From Thalassospira lucentensis (GTDB lineage Bacteria; Pseudomonadota; Alphaproteobacteria; Rhodospirillales; Thalassospiraceae): 64,000 nt of DNA. The first letter of the stretch is position 1. Each line of letters begins with the position of its first letter. The translations under genes and the position numbers were made by a program. Below are positions 43,400-51,545 of this stretch, piece after piece. The DNA is taken from contig NZ_CP136684.1 in NCBI RefSeq assembly GCF_032921865.1, positions 3,693,001 to 3,757,000 of the forward strand. Direction: 5' to 3'. The notes below the pieces were generated by a model that made no database searches, was not told the origin of the DNA, and saw nothing but the letters and a program-made list of their open reading frames with translations.

Positions 43400-44311
43400 G
43401 TGGCGCAAAACGTCGACGCGACTAATGGTAATCGTGCAAATGTGCTTGGTAGCCTCTGGATGATGACGGCAATGGCGGCTTTCGCCGTCGAAGATGCATT
43501 TGTGAAGGCTGTTTCTGGATCGCATCCTGTCGGTCAGGTATTGATCCTGTTTGGTATTGGCGGTGCCGTTCTGTTTGCAATTATCGCCAAGGTGCAGAAC
43601 AAGCGTTTGCTGGACCCTGCCGTTCTCTCGCGCCCGATGTGCATACGTATCGTGTTTGAGGTTGTCGGACGTCTGTTTTATGTGCTTGCCCTTGCACTTA
43701 CGCCTCTTTCTTCGACCACGGCCATTTTGCAGGCGACACCGCTTATCGTGGTTCTTGGTGCGTCGGTCATATTCGGGGAAAAGGTTGGGTGGCGAAGATG
43801 GCTGGCGATCTTTATCGGCTTGATCGGTGTCCTTATCATTCTTCGTCCAAGTGCGGATGGTTTTTCTGCGTTGTCGACGTTTGCTGTAATCGGGACAATC
43901 GGATTTGCCGGGCGTGATCTTGCCAGTCGTGCAGCGCCGATATCAATTGGAACAGCCATTCTTGGACTCTACGGTTTTATCGCCGTCATCATAGCTGGTA
44001 TCGTATTTTCTGTTTGGGATGGAAAAGCTTTCACGACACCGGATGGTCAAAGTCTTTTCTATTTCGCGGGGGCGGTCATGATGGGAATTTTTGCCTATGC
44101 CGCCCTGATGAAGGCAATGCGCAGCGGCGATGTTTCATCGGTTACGCCGTTCAGATATACAAGGCTTTTGTTCGGTCTTGCCTTGGGAGTATTCCTGTTC
44201 AGCGAGGAACTCGACATACCGATGTTGATCGGGTGTAGCATCGTTGTTCTTTCCGGGTTGTTTATTTTATGGCGCGGTAAAAAAGTAAAGGCAGATGCGA
44301 CTGCGCTGTAA
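43400..44311 (+). CDS. EamA/DMT-family permease
   Basis: The 303-residue protein has ten hydrophobic segments in two halves, each an EamA repeat. The first half has MMTAMAAFAVEDAFVKAVSG and LTPLSSTTAILQATPLIVVL; the second has GIFAYAALMKAMRSGDVSSV and TPFRYTRLLFGLALGVFLF. Drug/metabolite transporters of this type move amino acids, nucleotides or other metabolites, often outward; the substrate cannot be read from sequence. The GTG at 43400 is the first start that gives a full N-terminus. It interrupts the usual secF-Mth938 adjacency. Confidence 0.88.
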   Translation: MAQNVDATNGNRANVLGSLWMMTAMAAFAVEDAFVKAVSGSHPVGQVLILFGIGGAVLFAIIAKVQNKRLLDPAVLSRPMCIRIVFEVVGRLFYVLALALTPLSSTTAILQATPLIVVLGASVIFGEKVGWRRWLAIFIGLIGVLIILRPSADGFSALSTFAVIGTIGFAGRDLASRAAPISIGTAILGLYGFIAVIIAGIVFSVWDGKAFTTPDGQSLFYFAGAVMMGIFAYAALMKAMRSGDVSSVTPFRYTRLLFGLALGVFLFSEELDIPMLIGCSIVVLSGLFILWRGKKVKADATAL

Positions 44312-44358
44312 CACAGCTAATCCGAAGAAAATTCTAGGTTACGTCAAAAGGGAATAAT

Positions 44359-44739
44359 ATGTCTTTGGAAGTAAGTCCGCTGGTCGCCGAGGGCCGAAAA
44401 ATCGTTACCAGCTATGGTGATGGTCTGTTTCGGTTCGGTGAGGAAACTGTCACCGGGTCGGTTTTGCTGTTTCCCAAGAATGTCTATTCCTGGCCTTATG
44501 CAAGTATTGATCAGATTGATGTCGATGCCTTCAAGCGTGTCATTGATGCATCAGACGAGATCGATATTTTGCTGTTGGGCATGGGAAGTGGCATGAAACC
44601 GCTGCCGACTGAATGGCGTATTGCATTGCGCAAGTATGGTATCGTAATTGAGCCTATGGATACGGGGGCTGCGTGCCGAACCTATAACGTGCTGGTATCG
44701 GAAGCCCGCCGCGTTGCTGCGGCGCTAATTGCCGTTTGA
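44359..44739 (+). CDS. Mth938-like domain protein (NDUFAF3 homologue)
   Basis: The 126-residue soluble protein has the Mth938/DUF498 fold pattern: IVTSYGDGLFRFGEETVTGS, then DIDILLLGMGSGMKPLP-type sequence (here EIDILLLGMGSG), ALRKYGIVIEPMDTGAACRT and YNVLVSEARRVAAALI. Its human relative NDUFAF3 is an assembly factor of respiratory complex I, and the bacterial genes sit near secDF in many alphaproteobacteria. AAAGGG precedes the ATG. A role in NADH dehydrogenase assembly is an inference from homology. Confidence 0.88.
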   Translation: MSLEVSPLVAEGRKIVTSYGDGLFRFGEETVTGSVLLFPKNVYSWPYASIDQIDVDAFKRVIDASDEIDILLLGMGSGMKPLPTEWRIALRKYGIVIEPMDTGAACRTYNVLVSEARRVAAALIAV

Positions 44740-44754
44740 TCCTCACCAATCCTG

Positions 44755-46113
44755 CTACAAGTCGCGCAGTTTCATATATTCGTGCAACTGTGCGCGTACC
44801 GTCCTTACACTCGCAATAACAGCAGCCGGTCCGGGCGGATAGTCAGGCGGAAAGGCATCACCACATAAGAACAGGTTTCGCCAAGGGGGAGCCAACCGGT
44901 GGCGAAGGGCTGCGACGCCGGGGCTGAGTTCCGGAAACGGTGCTTCACAATCGACATAACTGAATGCCGGGCACTCGCCGTTGCTTTCGATTTTTGTCCG
45001 CTGGGACAGATCAAGATTTAAGTGCTGGTCACATAATTCCGTGACGCGTTGCCAGATGGTTGCTGCCAACTGATCCGCTGTTCCGTCACTTGGCAGGATC
45101 AGACTGCTGTTCATGCTGACCTGTATGTGACGCCGATTGCAATAGATCGCGCGCACCAGATCATCGTCAGCTAGAACGCAACATGGCTCGGCAAAGCTTT
45201 TACTGGCCTGAAAGACAAATGTTCGCCGATGAGCCGGGGCAGGTGGCATGCCGATATCCGGCACTGCATCACAAAGCGGTCGTGGATGAAGGGCAAGTAC
45301 CACAGCATCCTGTGGACGAACTTCAATCTGCTCATCGCCGAAAAACAGGTCGGTTGCGAAATCCGCCGTACTGTCGATATCACCAAGTTCCATGCCGCTG
45401 ATGATGTCGCCACCGGCAGCGATAAATTGATCACGCAGGGCAGGCAGTGCAATATCATTCAGAATGATCGGATCAATAGCCGCGAAGGCATGACTCGCAT
45501 TATGGCGTTGCATTTCCCGCCAAGTTGGCAGCAAAACACGCCCCAGCAACGAGGCCGAGCAATTATGTGCCGGCATCGAAAACAGGACTTCGGCCAGCGT
45601 CGCAAGTGCATCCTGATGATAGGTCGCTGTCGGTGCCTGCTGGTTCTCGATGGTATCAGCGGCAATTCTGACGTGTTGACGGACACGCTTGTCTTCGCTG
45701 GCATAGCGTGAAAACCATAAATTCCAGGCCGTGAACAACCGGGCAAAGATTGTTGGTCTGCGTGCTATCAAAGCCGCGGCAATACCATGATCAAGGTCAA
45801 TGATGGCCGGGCTGCGTCCAGGATGTTTAAGACCGATAACCGCATGAGCCGGCCTTATCAGTTTTCGCGGTATTTCCGGCCATTGGGCGAAAAAATGCCT
45901 AACCAGATCCTCTGGATCATAGAAAATTTCCGGTTCGGCAACCTTGTGGTCTTCGGGGGCGGTTTTCATCCCGCGTGTCCAACGACTGGCGAATGGTTCA
46001 CCGGAATCGTACAGCGTTACGGATACACCATCCTGCGCCATCTGAGTTGCAAGTGCGGACCCGGCCAGTCCGGCTCCAATGACATGAAGTCTTGGTGCAG
46101 CAAAGGATGCCAT
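44755..46113 (-). CDS. FAD-dependent oxidoreductase, distantly like hydroxysqualene dehydroxylase (HpnE)
   Basis: The 452-residue protein has an N-terminal dinucleotide-binding fold ([20 protein letters not shown]) and a C-terminal FAD-contact motif (NLFLCGDAFPPDYPPGPAAV). This is the layout of the amine oxidase/phytoene desaturase superfamily. The GG(R)xxT motif near residue 45 is altered (SRWTRGMKTA). HpnE acts on hydroxysqualene beside squalene synthase-like genes, and a phytoene-synthase-fold gene lies at 47422, but that protein lacks catalytic aspartates. I therefore treat HpnE only as a weak possibility. It is divergent from mscS across 111 bases. Confidence 0.72.
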   Translation of the reverse strand: MASFAAPRLHVIGAGLAGSALATQMAQDGVSVTLYDSGEPFASRWTRGMKTAPEDHKVAEPEIFYDPEDLVRHFFAQWPEIPRKLIRPAHAVIGLKHPGRSPAIIDLDHGIAAALIARRPTIFARLFTAWNLWFSRYASEDKRVRQHVRIAADTIENQQAPTATYHQDALATLAEVLFSMPAHNCSASLLGRVLLPTWREMQRHNASHAFAAIDPIILNDIALPALRDQFIAAGGDIISGMELGDIDSTADFATDLFFGDEQIEVRPQDAVVLALHPRPLCDAVPDIGMPPAPAHRRTFVFQASKSFAEPCCVLADDDLVRAIYCNRRHIQVSMNSSLILPSDGTADQLAATIWQRVTELCDQHLNLDLSQRTKIESNGECPAFSYVDCEAPFPELSPGVAALRHRLAPPWRNLFLCGDAFPPDYPPGPAAVIASVRTVRAQLHEYMKLRDL

Positions 46114-46224
46114 ATGCCTGTCCTGTTTTAGTTGCTATACAGGGGCCGCAAGAAACAATCCGTAGCGGTAACCGTTAAGTCTTTGTTTGGACGGAAACCT
46201 TAACAGCAGATTACACGTGAAGTC

Positions 46225-47415
46225 ATGGATGAAATTACAACCGAGATTGACAGCCTGAATAGCGAAGTCATTGACCATATGACCAATTGGGTCGATATGC
46301 TGGGGGGCGGTGAAATCGGCAGATATGTTGTTGCTGGTGTTGTCCTGCTGTTCGTATTCGTTATAAAGCGGGTTCTGGCTCACGGTGTAATTGGCGGGCT
46401 GCGAAAGCTGGCTCATCAGCGCAAACACAGCACCGCTGCCCATGTTCTGGATGCTTTCGAGGCCCCGGTTCAGCTTCTGGTTATTCTTGGTGGCGTGTAT
46501 TTTGCCGTCGAAATTCTTGATCTGCCGAAAAATGTTGATGCCGTTCTGTTCGAATTGATCGGCATATTTGCAACCTTCTCGGTTTTCTGGGCGTTGTTCA
46601 GATCGATAGAGCCGCTTGCCATGTCGTTCAACAATCTGGCAGGTCGGTTTGGTGGCGGTCTTGGCGATGATTTGCGCCAGTTCTTTATCCGGGCGGTTAA
46701 AACGTTGATCGTTGTGATCGGTGTTGTTGTCCTGCTGGAAAACTGGGGCATTGATGTTTCGGCGTTTCTGGGCGGCCTTGGTCTTGCCGGGATGGCTGTG
46801 GCGCTGGCTGCCAAGGATTCGGTCGCCAATATTTTCGGCGGGCTAACCATTCTTGCCGATAATCTTTACAAACGCGGAGACTGGATCGAAACGCCTCATT
46901 TCGAAGGGACCGTTGAGGTTGTCGGTCTTCGCGCGACCAAGGTGCGTACGTTTGCCAAGGCATTGGTGACCATGCCGAATGCGCAGATTGTCGATTCCCC
47001 AGTGATCAATTGGTCACGAATGACCCATCGCCGGATCAAAATGCTGATCGGTGTCGAATACCGTACCACTGCCGATCAGATTGAAAAGATTGTCGAGGAT
47101 ATCCGTTCATTTCTGAAAAATGATGATGACGTCGCACAAACCGATGTTGCGCAGATGGTGCATTTATCGGATTTCGGGGCAAGTTCGATCAATATCGATC
47201 TGTATTACTTTACAACCACCACTGACTGGGTGAAATGGCGTGATATTCGCAATCGCCATATCATTGCATTCAAGCGTATTGTCGAAGATAACGACGCCGC
47301 GTTTGCCTTCCCGTCGCAGTCACTTTATGTCGAAACCCTGCCGGAAAAAATGCCTGAAGACATGGCGAACAAAGCCAATGATGACCGTGCCAAAACAACG
47401 CGACAAATCGGATGA
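46225..47415 (+). CDS. Mechanosensitive ion channel of the MscS family
   Basis: The 396-residue protein opens under membrane tension to release solutes. It has four to five N-terminal hydrophobic segments (GRYVVAGVVLLFVFVIKRVL, LLVILGGVYFAVEILDL, LIGIFATFSVFWALFRSI), a pore helix with the Gly/Ala pattern (GLGLAGMAVALAAKDSVANI), the beta domain (GDWIETPHFEGTVEVVGLRA) with NAQIVDSPVINWSRM, and the C-terminal alpha-beta domain. It is followed 6 bases later by the NDUFAF6-like gene, so they share a transcript. Confidence 0.9.
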   Translation: MDEITTEIDSLNSEVIDHMTNWVDMLGGGEIGRYVVAGVVLLFVFVIKRVLAHGVIGGLRKLAHQRKHSTAAHVLDAFEAPVQLLVILGGVYFAVEILDLPKNVDAVLFELIGIFATFSVFWALFRSIEPLAMSFNNLAGRFGGGLGDDLRQFFIRAVKTLIVVIGVVVLLENWGIDVSAFLGGLGLAGMAVALAAKDSVANIFGGLTILADNLYKRGDWIETPHFEGTVEVVGLRATKVRTFAKALVTMPNAQIVDSPVINWSRMTHRRIKMLIGVEYRTTADQIEKIVEDIRSFLKNDDDVAQTDVAQMVHLSDFGASSINIDLYYFTTTTDWVKWRDIRNRHIIAFKRIVEDNDAAFAFPSQSLYVETLPEKMPEDMANKANDDRAKTTRQIG

Positions 47416-47421
47416 TGCGCG

Positions 47422-48267
47422 ATGACTGATACGCCAAAGCTTTCCTATTGCGCCGATTATGTTCGCAGGAATGACAAAGACCGTTTTTTATGCTCGCTAT
47501 TTGCTGCCCCGGAAAAACGTGAAGGTCTTTTTACGCTTTACGCTTTTAATCAGGAAGTGTCCAAAACCCGTGAAATGGTTAGCGAAACCATGTTGGGACA
47601 CATTCGGTTACAATGGTGGCGTGATACACTGGCGGAGATCGAGCAGGGCAAAATTCGTAAACACGAGGTTGTCGAGCCGCTGTCGGTTCTGATCCAGTCC
47701 GGACAGATTGAACCACGCGATCTGGAGATACTGATTGCGGCACGCGAATTTGACCTTGCCGACAAGGCACCGGCAAATCAGGCGGAACTGGATCACTATA
47801 TTGACCAGACCTCTGGTCATCTTGCCGTTATGGCCGCCGAGCTGCTTGGTGTAACTGATAACGATGCAAGGCATGCCGCGCGGCTTGCCGGAAATGCCTA
47901 TGGCCTGGTCGGTATTTTACGCGCTATGGTTTTCCATGGTCGGGCAAAACGGCTTTATCTGCCGCAGGATCGGATGGAAAAGCATGGTGTCGGGCAGGGC
48001 GATATTTTCGAATTTCGAAAAACCGACGTGGTCAAATCGCTGACACGTGAAATCGCCGATCTGGCGCAAGACCGGATTGTCGAAGCCCGGAAGTTTCGAA
48101 AAAAACTGCCGTCAAATGCGTTGGCCGCGGCATTGCCGGTGGTTCTGGCGGATGGTTATTTGCGCAAGCTCGCAAAGGCCGGTTTTGATCCCTTCAGTGC
48201 CGAGTTTGGTCTTGCCCGTCCGGCAAGTTTCCGGCTGACAGTGAAGGCCATGCTGCATCGATACTGA
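47422..48267 (+). CDS. Squalene/phytoene synthase fold protein, NDUFAF6-like
   Basis: The 281-residue all-helical protein belongs to the squalene/phytoene synthase superfamily but lacks both Asp-rich DxxxD prenyl-diphosphate motifs. The first reads FNQEVSKTREM and the second region reads GNAYGLVGILRAM. The stretch EMVSETMLGHIRLQWWRDTL closely follows the pattern of human NDUFAF6, a non-enzymatic complex I assembly factor. With the NDUFAF3-like gene 2.7 kb away, a role in complex I assembly is more likely than terpene synthesis. It overlaps no gene and starts 6 bases after mscS. Confidence 0.8.
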   Translation: MTDTPKLSYCADYVRRNDKDRFLCSLFAAPEKREGLFTLYAFNQEVSKTREMVSETMLGHIRLQWWRDTLAEIEQGKIRKHEVVEPLSVLIQSGQIEPRDLEILIAAREFDLADKAPANQAELDHYIDQTSGHLAVMAAELLGVTDNDARHAARLAGNAYGLVGILRAMVFHGRAKRLYLPQDRMEKHGVGQGDIFEFRKTDVVKSLTREIADLAQDRIVEARKFRKKLPSNALAAALPVVLADGYLRKLAKAGFDPFSAEFGLARPASFRLTVKAMLHRY

Positions 48268-48411
48268 TTTCGTGCCCTAGATATTGGCAAAATCTCATCT
48301 AAATAGATGTAATGGATACAATATTTTCGTAAGGTCTGTGGTAGCGTTGCTTGACCCTGCTGCCTATTGGCTTCAAACGGGGCTACGGACATGAACATAA
48401 CGAGGTCGAAC

Positions 48412-48978
48412 ATGATGAATTTGCATTCACCGATGAAAGCTTTGAGGCTGTTTGGTGTGCTTTTGATCGTGTGGCTTGTCGTTCCAGCCCCGTGCCATGC
48501 CGGAAGTATTGGGCCGTTTGTTGGCGATTATCACGGAACGTCGATCTATAATGCCGAGGAAGAGCTTAAAGCGCGCGATCTCGATGTTAAAATCATGGAA
48601 ACCGGCCGAGGATTTACCATCGATTGGTCAACTGTGATCCACAAGGCAGATGGTCGTGAAAAAAACGTATCGCTTAGCATCGAGTTTTATGCCACCGATC
48701 GCCCGGACATTTACGGCAGCGCAATGCGATCAGGCCTGTTTGGCAAACGTGTACCCAATGATCCTTTGCAGGGTGAACCGTTTGTCTGGGCGCGTATCGT
48801 TGACAAAACCCTGACCGTGCATGCGCTTTACATTACCGATGACGGTGGTTACGAAATGCAGGTCTATGAACGCAGTCTTGATGAAAATGGCGACATGGAT
48901 TTGGTGTTCAAACGGTTCCGAGATGGGGAACCGATCCGCGATGTTACCGGCAAGCTCAAACGCCAGAGCAAGTATTAA
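48412..48978 (+). CDS. Hypothetical secreted protein
   Basis: The 188-residue product has a signal peptide (hydrophobic core LRLFGVLLIVWLVV, likely cleavage after CHA, about residue 30). The mature part is beta-rich (GPFVGDYHGTSIYNAEEELK, RGFTIDWSTVIHKADGREKN, VYERSLDENGDMDLVFKRF) and looks like a lipocalin-sized barrel, though I cannot name a family. The ATG at 48412 has GAGG 7 bases upstream and gives a clean signal peptide; the frame is open to 48367. It stands alone with a terminator after it. Confidence 0.75.
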   Translation: MMNLHSPMKALRLFGVLLIVWLVVPAPCHAGSIGPFVGDYHGTSIYNAEEELKARDLDVKIMETGRGFTIDWSTVIHKADGREKNVSLSIEFYATDRPDIYGSAMRSGLFGKRVPNDPLQGEPFVWARIVDKTLTVHALYITDDGGYEMQVYERSLDENGDMDLVFKRFRDGEPIRDVTGKLKRQSKY

Positions 48979-48984
48979 ATTGAT

Positions 48985-49018
48985 AAAGGCCGCATCGGAT
49001 GATGCGGCCTTGTTTTTT
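48985..49018. terminator. Bidirectional terminator
   Basis: AAAGGCCGCATC and GATGCGGCCTT pair around GGAT, followed by a G and a T6 run. It separates the secreted protein gene from convergent trmFO. Confidence 0.88.
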
Positions 49019-50363
49019 ATGCAGCGTTGATATCGGCAAGCCATTCGTCAAACAGCGGAATGGCGCGGTCGCTATAAAGTTTTTTGCGATCACGGCCCTT
49101 TACCCGTTTGGTCAGTTCAAGTTCCGGGAAAAGCCCGAAATTGACATTCATCGGTTGGAAGGTGCTTTCATCTGCACCGCCAGTGATATGGTTCAAAAGC
49201 GCACCCATCGCGGTTGCCAAGGGTGGGGTCGGGATGGATTTTCCTTGCTTTTCTGCCGCAGCAAAACGGCCAACCATCAAACCGACAGCGGCACTTTCCA
49301 CATAACCCTCGCAACCGGTAATTTGCCCGGCAAAACGGATGTCGTTACGCGCCTTCAGGCGGAGCGTGCCGTCCAACAGGCGGGGCGAGTTCAGGAAGGT
49401 GTTGCGATGAATGCCGCCAAGACGGGCGAATTCCGCATTTTCAAGCCCCGGGATCATGCGGAACACATCGGCCTGTGCGCCATATTTCAGTTTCGTCTGG
49501 AAACCGACCATGTTGTAGAGCGTGCCCAACGCATTGTCCTGGCGCAGTTGTACGATAGCGCGTGGTTTGCGGGTAGGATCATGCGGGTTTGTCAGGCCGA
49601 CAGGCTTCATCGGGCCATGACGAAGTGTTTCACGACCGCGCTCGGCCATAACTTCAATCGGTAGACAACCATCAAAATAGGGGGTGTCTTTCTCCCATTC
49701 CTTGAATTCAGTTTTATCGCCATCGATCAGGGCATCGATGAAGGCGTTGTATTGCTCTTCATTCATCGGGCAATTGATATAGTCCTTGCCATCGCCCTTA
49801 TCATAACGCGACTGGAACCATGCCTTGGAAAAATCGATGCTTTCCTTATAGACGATCGGGGCAATCGCATCGAAGAAGGCAAGGCTTTCCTCGCCGGTTA
49901 CCTTGCGAATGTCTTCGGCCAGTGCGCTTGAGGTCAGCGGGCCGGTTGCAATGATCGTGCTTTCCCATTCGACCGGCGGCAGGCCATCAACTTCGCCGCG
50001 TTCCATGGTGACCAGCGGATGGCTCATCAGTGCATCAGTAACTGCCTGCGAGAAACCTTCGCGGTCAACCGCAAGGGCTGCACCAGCGGGGACCTTGTGC
50101 GCATCGGCACAGCGAATGATCAGCGATCCGGCACGGCGCATTTCATCATGGATCAGGCCGACCGCGTTATATTCCCTGTCGTCAGACCGAAACGAGTTGG
50201 AACAAACCAGTTCGGCACATTTGTCGGTGTGATGGGCGTCGGTTGGGCGGGTCGGCCGCATTTCATGCAAGATGACCGGAATGCCGGCCTCGGCCAACTG
50301 CCAGGCGGCTTCGCTACCGGCAAGACCGGCGCCGATAATATGGACGGGTTTGACCGTGCTCAC
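49017..50363 (-). CDS. trmFO: Folate- and FAD-dependent tRNA (uracil-54-C5)-methyltransferase
   Basis: TrmFO makes ribothymidine at position 54 of tRNA using methylene-tetrahydrofolate. The 448-residue protein has the FAD-binding [20 protein letters not shown], the family stretch [20 protein letters not shown] with its conserved Cys, [33 protein letters not shown] with the second conserved Cys, and [20 protein letters not shown]. The start is GTG at 50363, with GAGGAG about 10 bases upstream. Length is typical. Confidence 0.95.
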   Translation of the reverse strand: MSTVKPVHIIGAGLAGSEAAWQLAEAGIPVILHEMRPTRPTDAHHTDKCAELVCSNSFRSDDREYNAVGLIHDEMRRAGSLIIRCADAHKVPAGAALAVDREGFSQAVTDALMSHPLVTMERGEVDGLPPVEWESTIIATGPLTSSALAEDIRKVTGEESLAFFDAIAPIVYKESIDFSKAWFQSRYDKGDGKDYINCPMNEEQYNAFIDALIDGDKTEFKEWEKDTPYFDGCLPIEVMAERGRETLRHGPMKPVGLTNPHDPTRKPRAIVQLRQDNALGTLYNMVGFQTKLKYGAQADVFRMIPGLENAEFARLGGIHRNTFLNSPRLLDGTLRLKARNDIRFAGQITGCEGYVESAAVGLMVGRFAAAEKQGKSIPTPPLATAMGALLNHITGGADESTFQPMNVNFGLFPELELTKRVKGRDRKKLYSDRAIPLFDEWLADINAA

Positions 50364-50548
50364 GGTTGCGAACTCCTCTGCAAAACGGGGTTAAACTTTC
50401 TGGCACACACATAGCGGTGCTGATGGTTTGATTTCAAGTGAATTGCACCACTTCGCTGTCTCATATCACCCATGCGGCGACAAATTATTCACAAATTGTC
50501 CGCTACTGCGTCCTTGATCCCATACACATCCATCACAAGGACGGCATC

Positions 50549-51523
50549 ATGAGCTATCCGCATCGACCCTATGGTTACGATCCGGCCCATTGCCCCGTGA
50601 TGGGACTTGTTCCGATCCGGCGATCCCGACAGACGATGACGACTGACTGCATTCCTGATGCCGATGGCGGGAATAGTGCGCCAAACAAAGATGGTGCGAA
50701 CCGAAACAGCCCCGCGGCGGCAATCGGACGGATCGCCTTTCCTTTTGGCGATATCGGCGCCAACAAGTTTGGCAGCGCTGATGTCGAGAACATGATTGAT
50801 TACGTTGTCGCCACAAGGCAGGGATGGCGGGCCTCGCTTGTCATGCGGTCTTTTCTACGCTGGTGGCGCAGGGATGAGGGGCTTGATGACGATGCGCAGA
50901 TGCGCAAAACATCAGATGCCATTGTCATGTTGCTGGCGCTCAATCAGGGACGCGACGGGTTTGTCCATGGCTACCTTTCCGACCTTTCAGGCGGGCGCGA
51001 TCATCTGGACAGCACACAGCGAGCATTTTTCCGATCAATGCGCGTGGCCGCAATCGCACTTGCCCTGTCACCGATATTGCTTGTCGTTTCGGTGATGCTG
51101 TTTTTGCAGGCAGACCAGGTTGTTAGTACCGGGAATGGTAAGCTGTTCGGGTTCAGCTATGACCTTTTGTTTTTTGTCGGCAGTTTCGGCGCGATAGGGG
51201 CGCTGGTCAGCATGATGATGCGGTTGGGTAAGGATGTCGACTGGGCGGAGATGGAACCAGCGTCGGTTTTCTTCAATTTCCTGTTTCGACCCTGCCTTGG
51301 TTTTTGTTTTGCGCTGATCGTATTACTGGCACTGCGTGCCGGTATTCTGCCGATCCCGCTGGATCAGTTGCACAATATTTCCGACATGGACCAGATCGGA
51401 ACGATCCCCGGTGCCGGGCAACAGATTTCCATCGTGCTGGTGCTGGCCTTCTTGTCAGGTTTTAGCGAACGGTTGAGTTCGGCACTGGTCAAACGGGTCG
51501 AGGATCGGGTCGAAGCGGGCTAG
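50549..51523 (+). CDS. Hypothetical four-helix membrane protein
   Basis: The 324-residue protein has a soluble N-terminal half and four hydrophobic segments: VAAIALALSPILLVVSVMLF, YDLLFFVGSFGAIGALVSMM, FFNFLFRPCLGFCFALIVLL and ISIVLVLAFLSGFSERLSSA. The RPCLG...FLSGFSERL arrangement recurs in uncharacterised bacterial membrane proteins. The ATG at 50549 has AAGGAC upstream; the frame is open earlier to 50438 but that part does not look coding. It is divergent from trmFO and convergent on uvrA. No function is known to me. Confidence 0.75.
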   Translation: MSYPHRPYGYDPAHCPVMGLVPIRRSRQTMTTDCIPDADGGNSAPNKDGANRNSPAAAIGRIAFPFGDIGANKFGSADVENMIDYVVATRQGWRASLVMRSFLRWWRRDEGLDDDAQMRKTSDAIVMLLALNQGRDGFVHGYLSDLSGGRDHLDSTQRAFFRSMRVAAIALALSPILLVVSVMLFLQADQVVSTGNGKLFGFSYDLLFFVGSFGAIGALVSMMMRLGKDVDWAEMEPASVFFNFLFRPCLGFCFALIVLLALRAGILPIPLDQLHNISDMDQIGTIPGAGQQISIVLVLAFLSGFSERLSSALVKRVEDRVEAG

Positions 51524-51535
51524 GGTCCCGCTTCG
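51511..51535. terminator. Hairpin at the end of the membrane protein gene
   Basis: CGAAGCGGG and CCCGCTTCG pair perfectly around CTAGGGT, with the stop codon in the loop. A short CTTTA follows. It lies between convergent genes and may act for both. Confidence 0.55.
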
Positions 51536-51545
51536 CTTTACGGCA

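Noticed and set aside
44755..48267. A hopanoid gene cluster (hpnE plus squalene synthase)
   Set aside because: The phytoene synthase-like protein lacks both Asp-rich substrate motifs and looks like NDUFAF6, and no other hopanoid gene is nearby.
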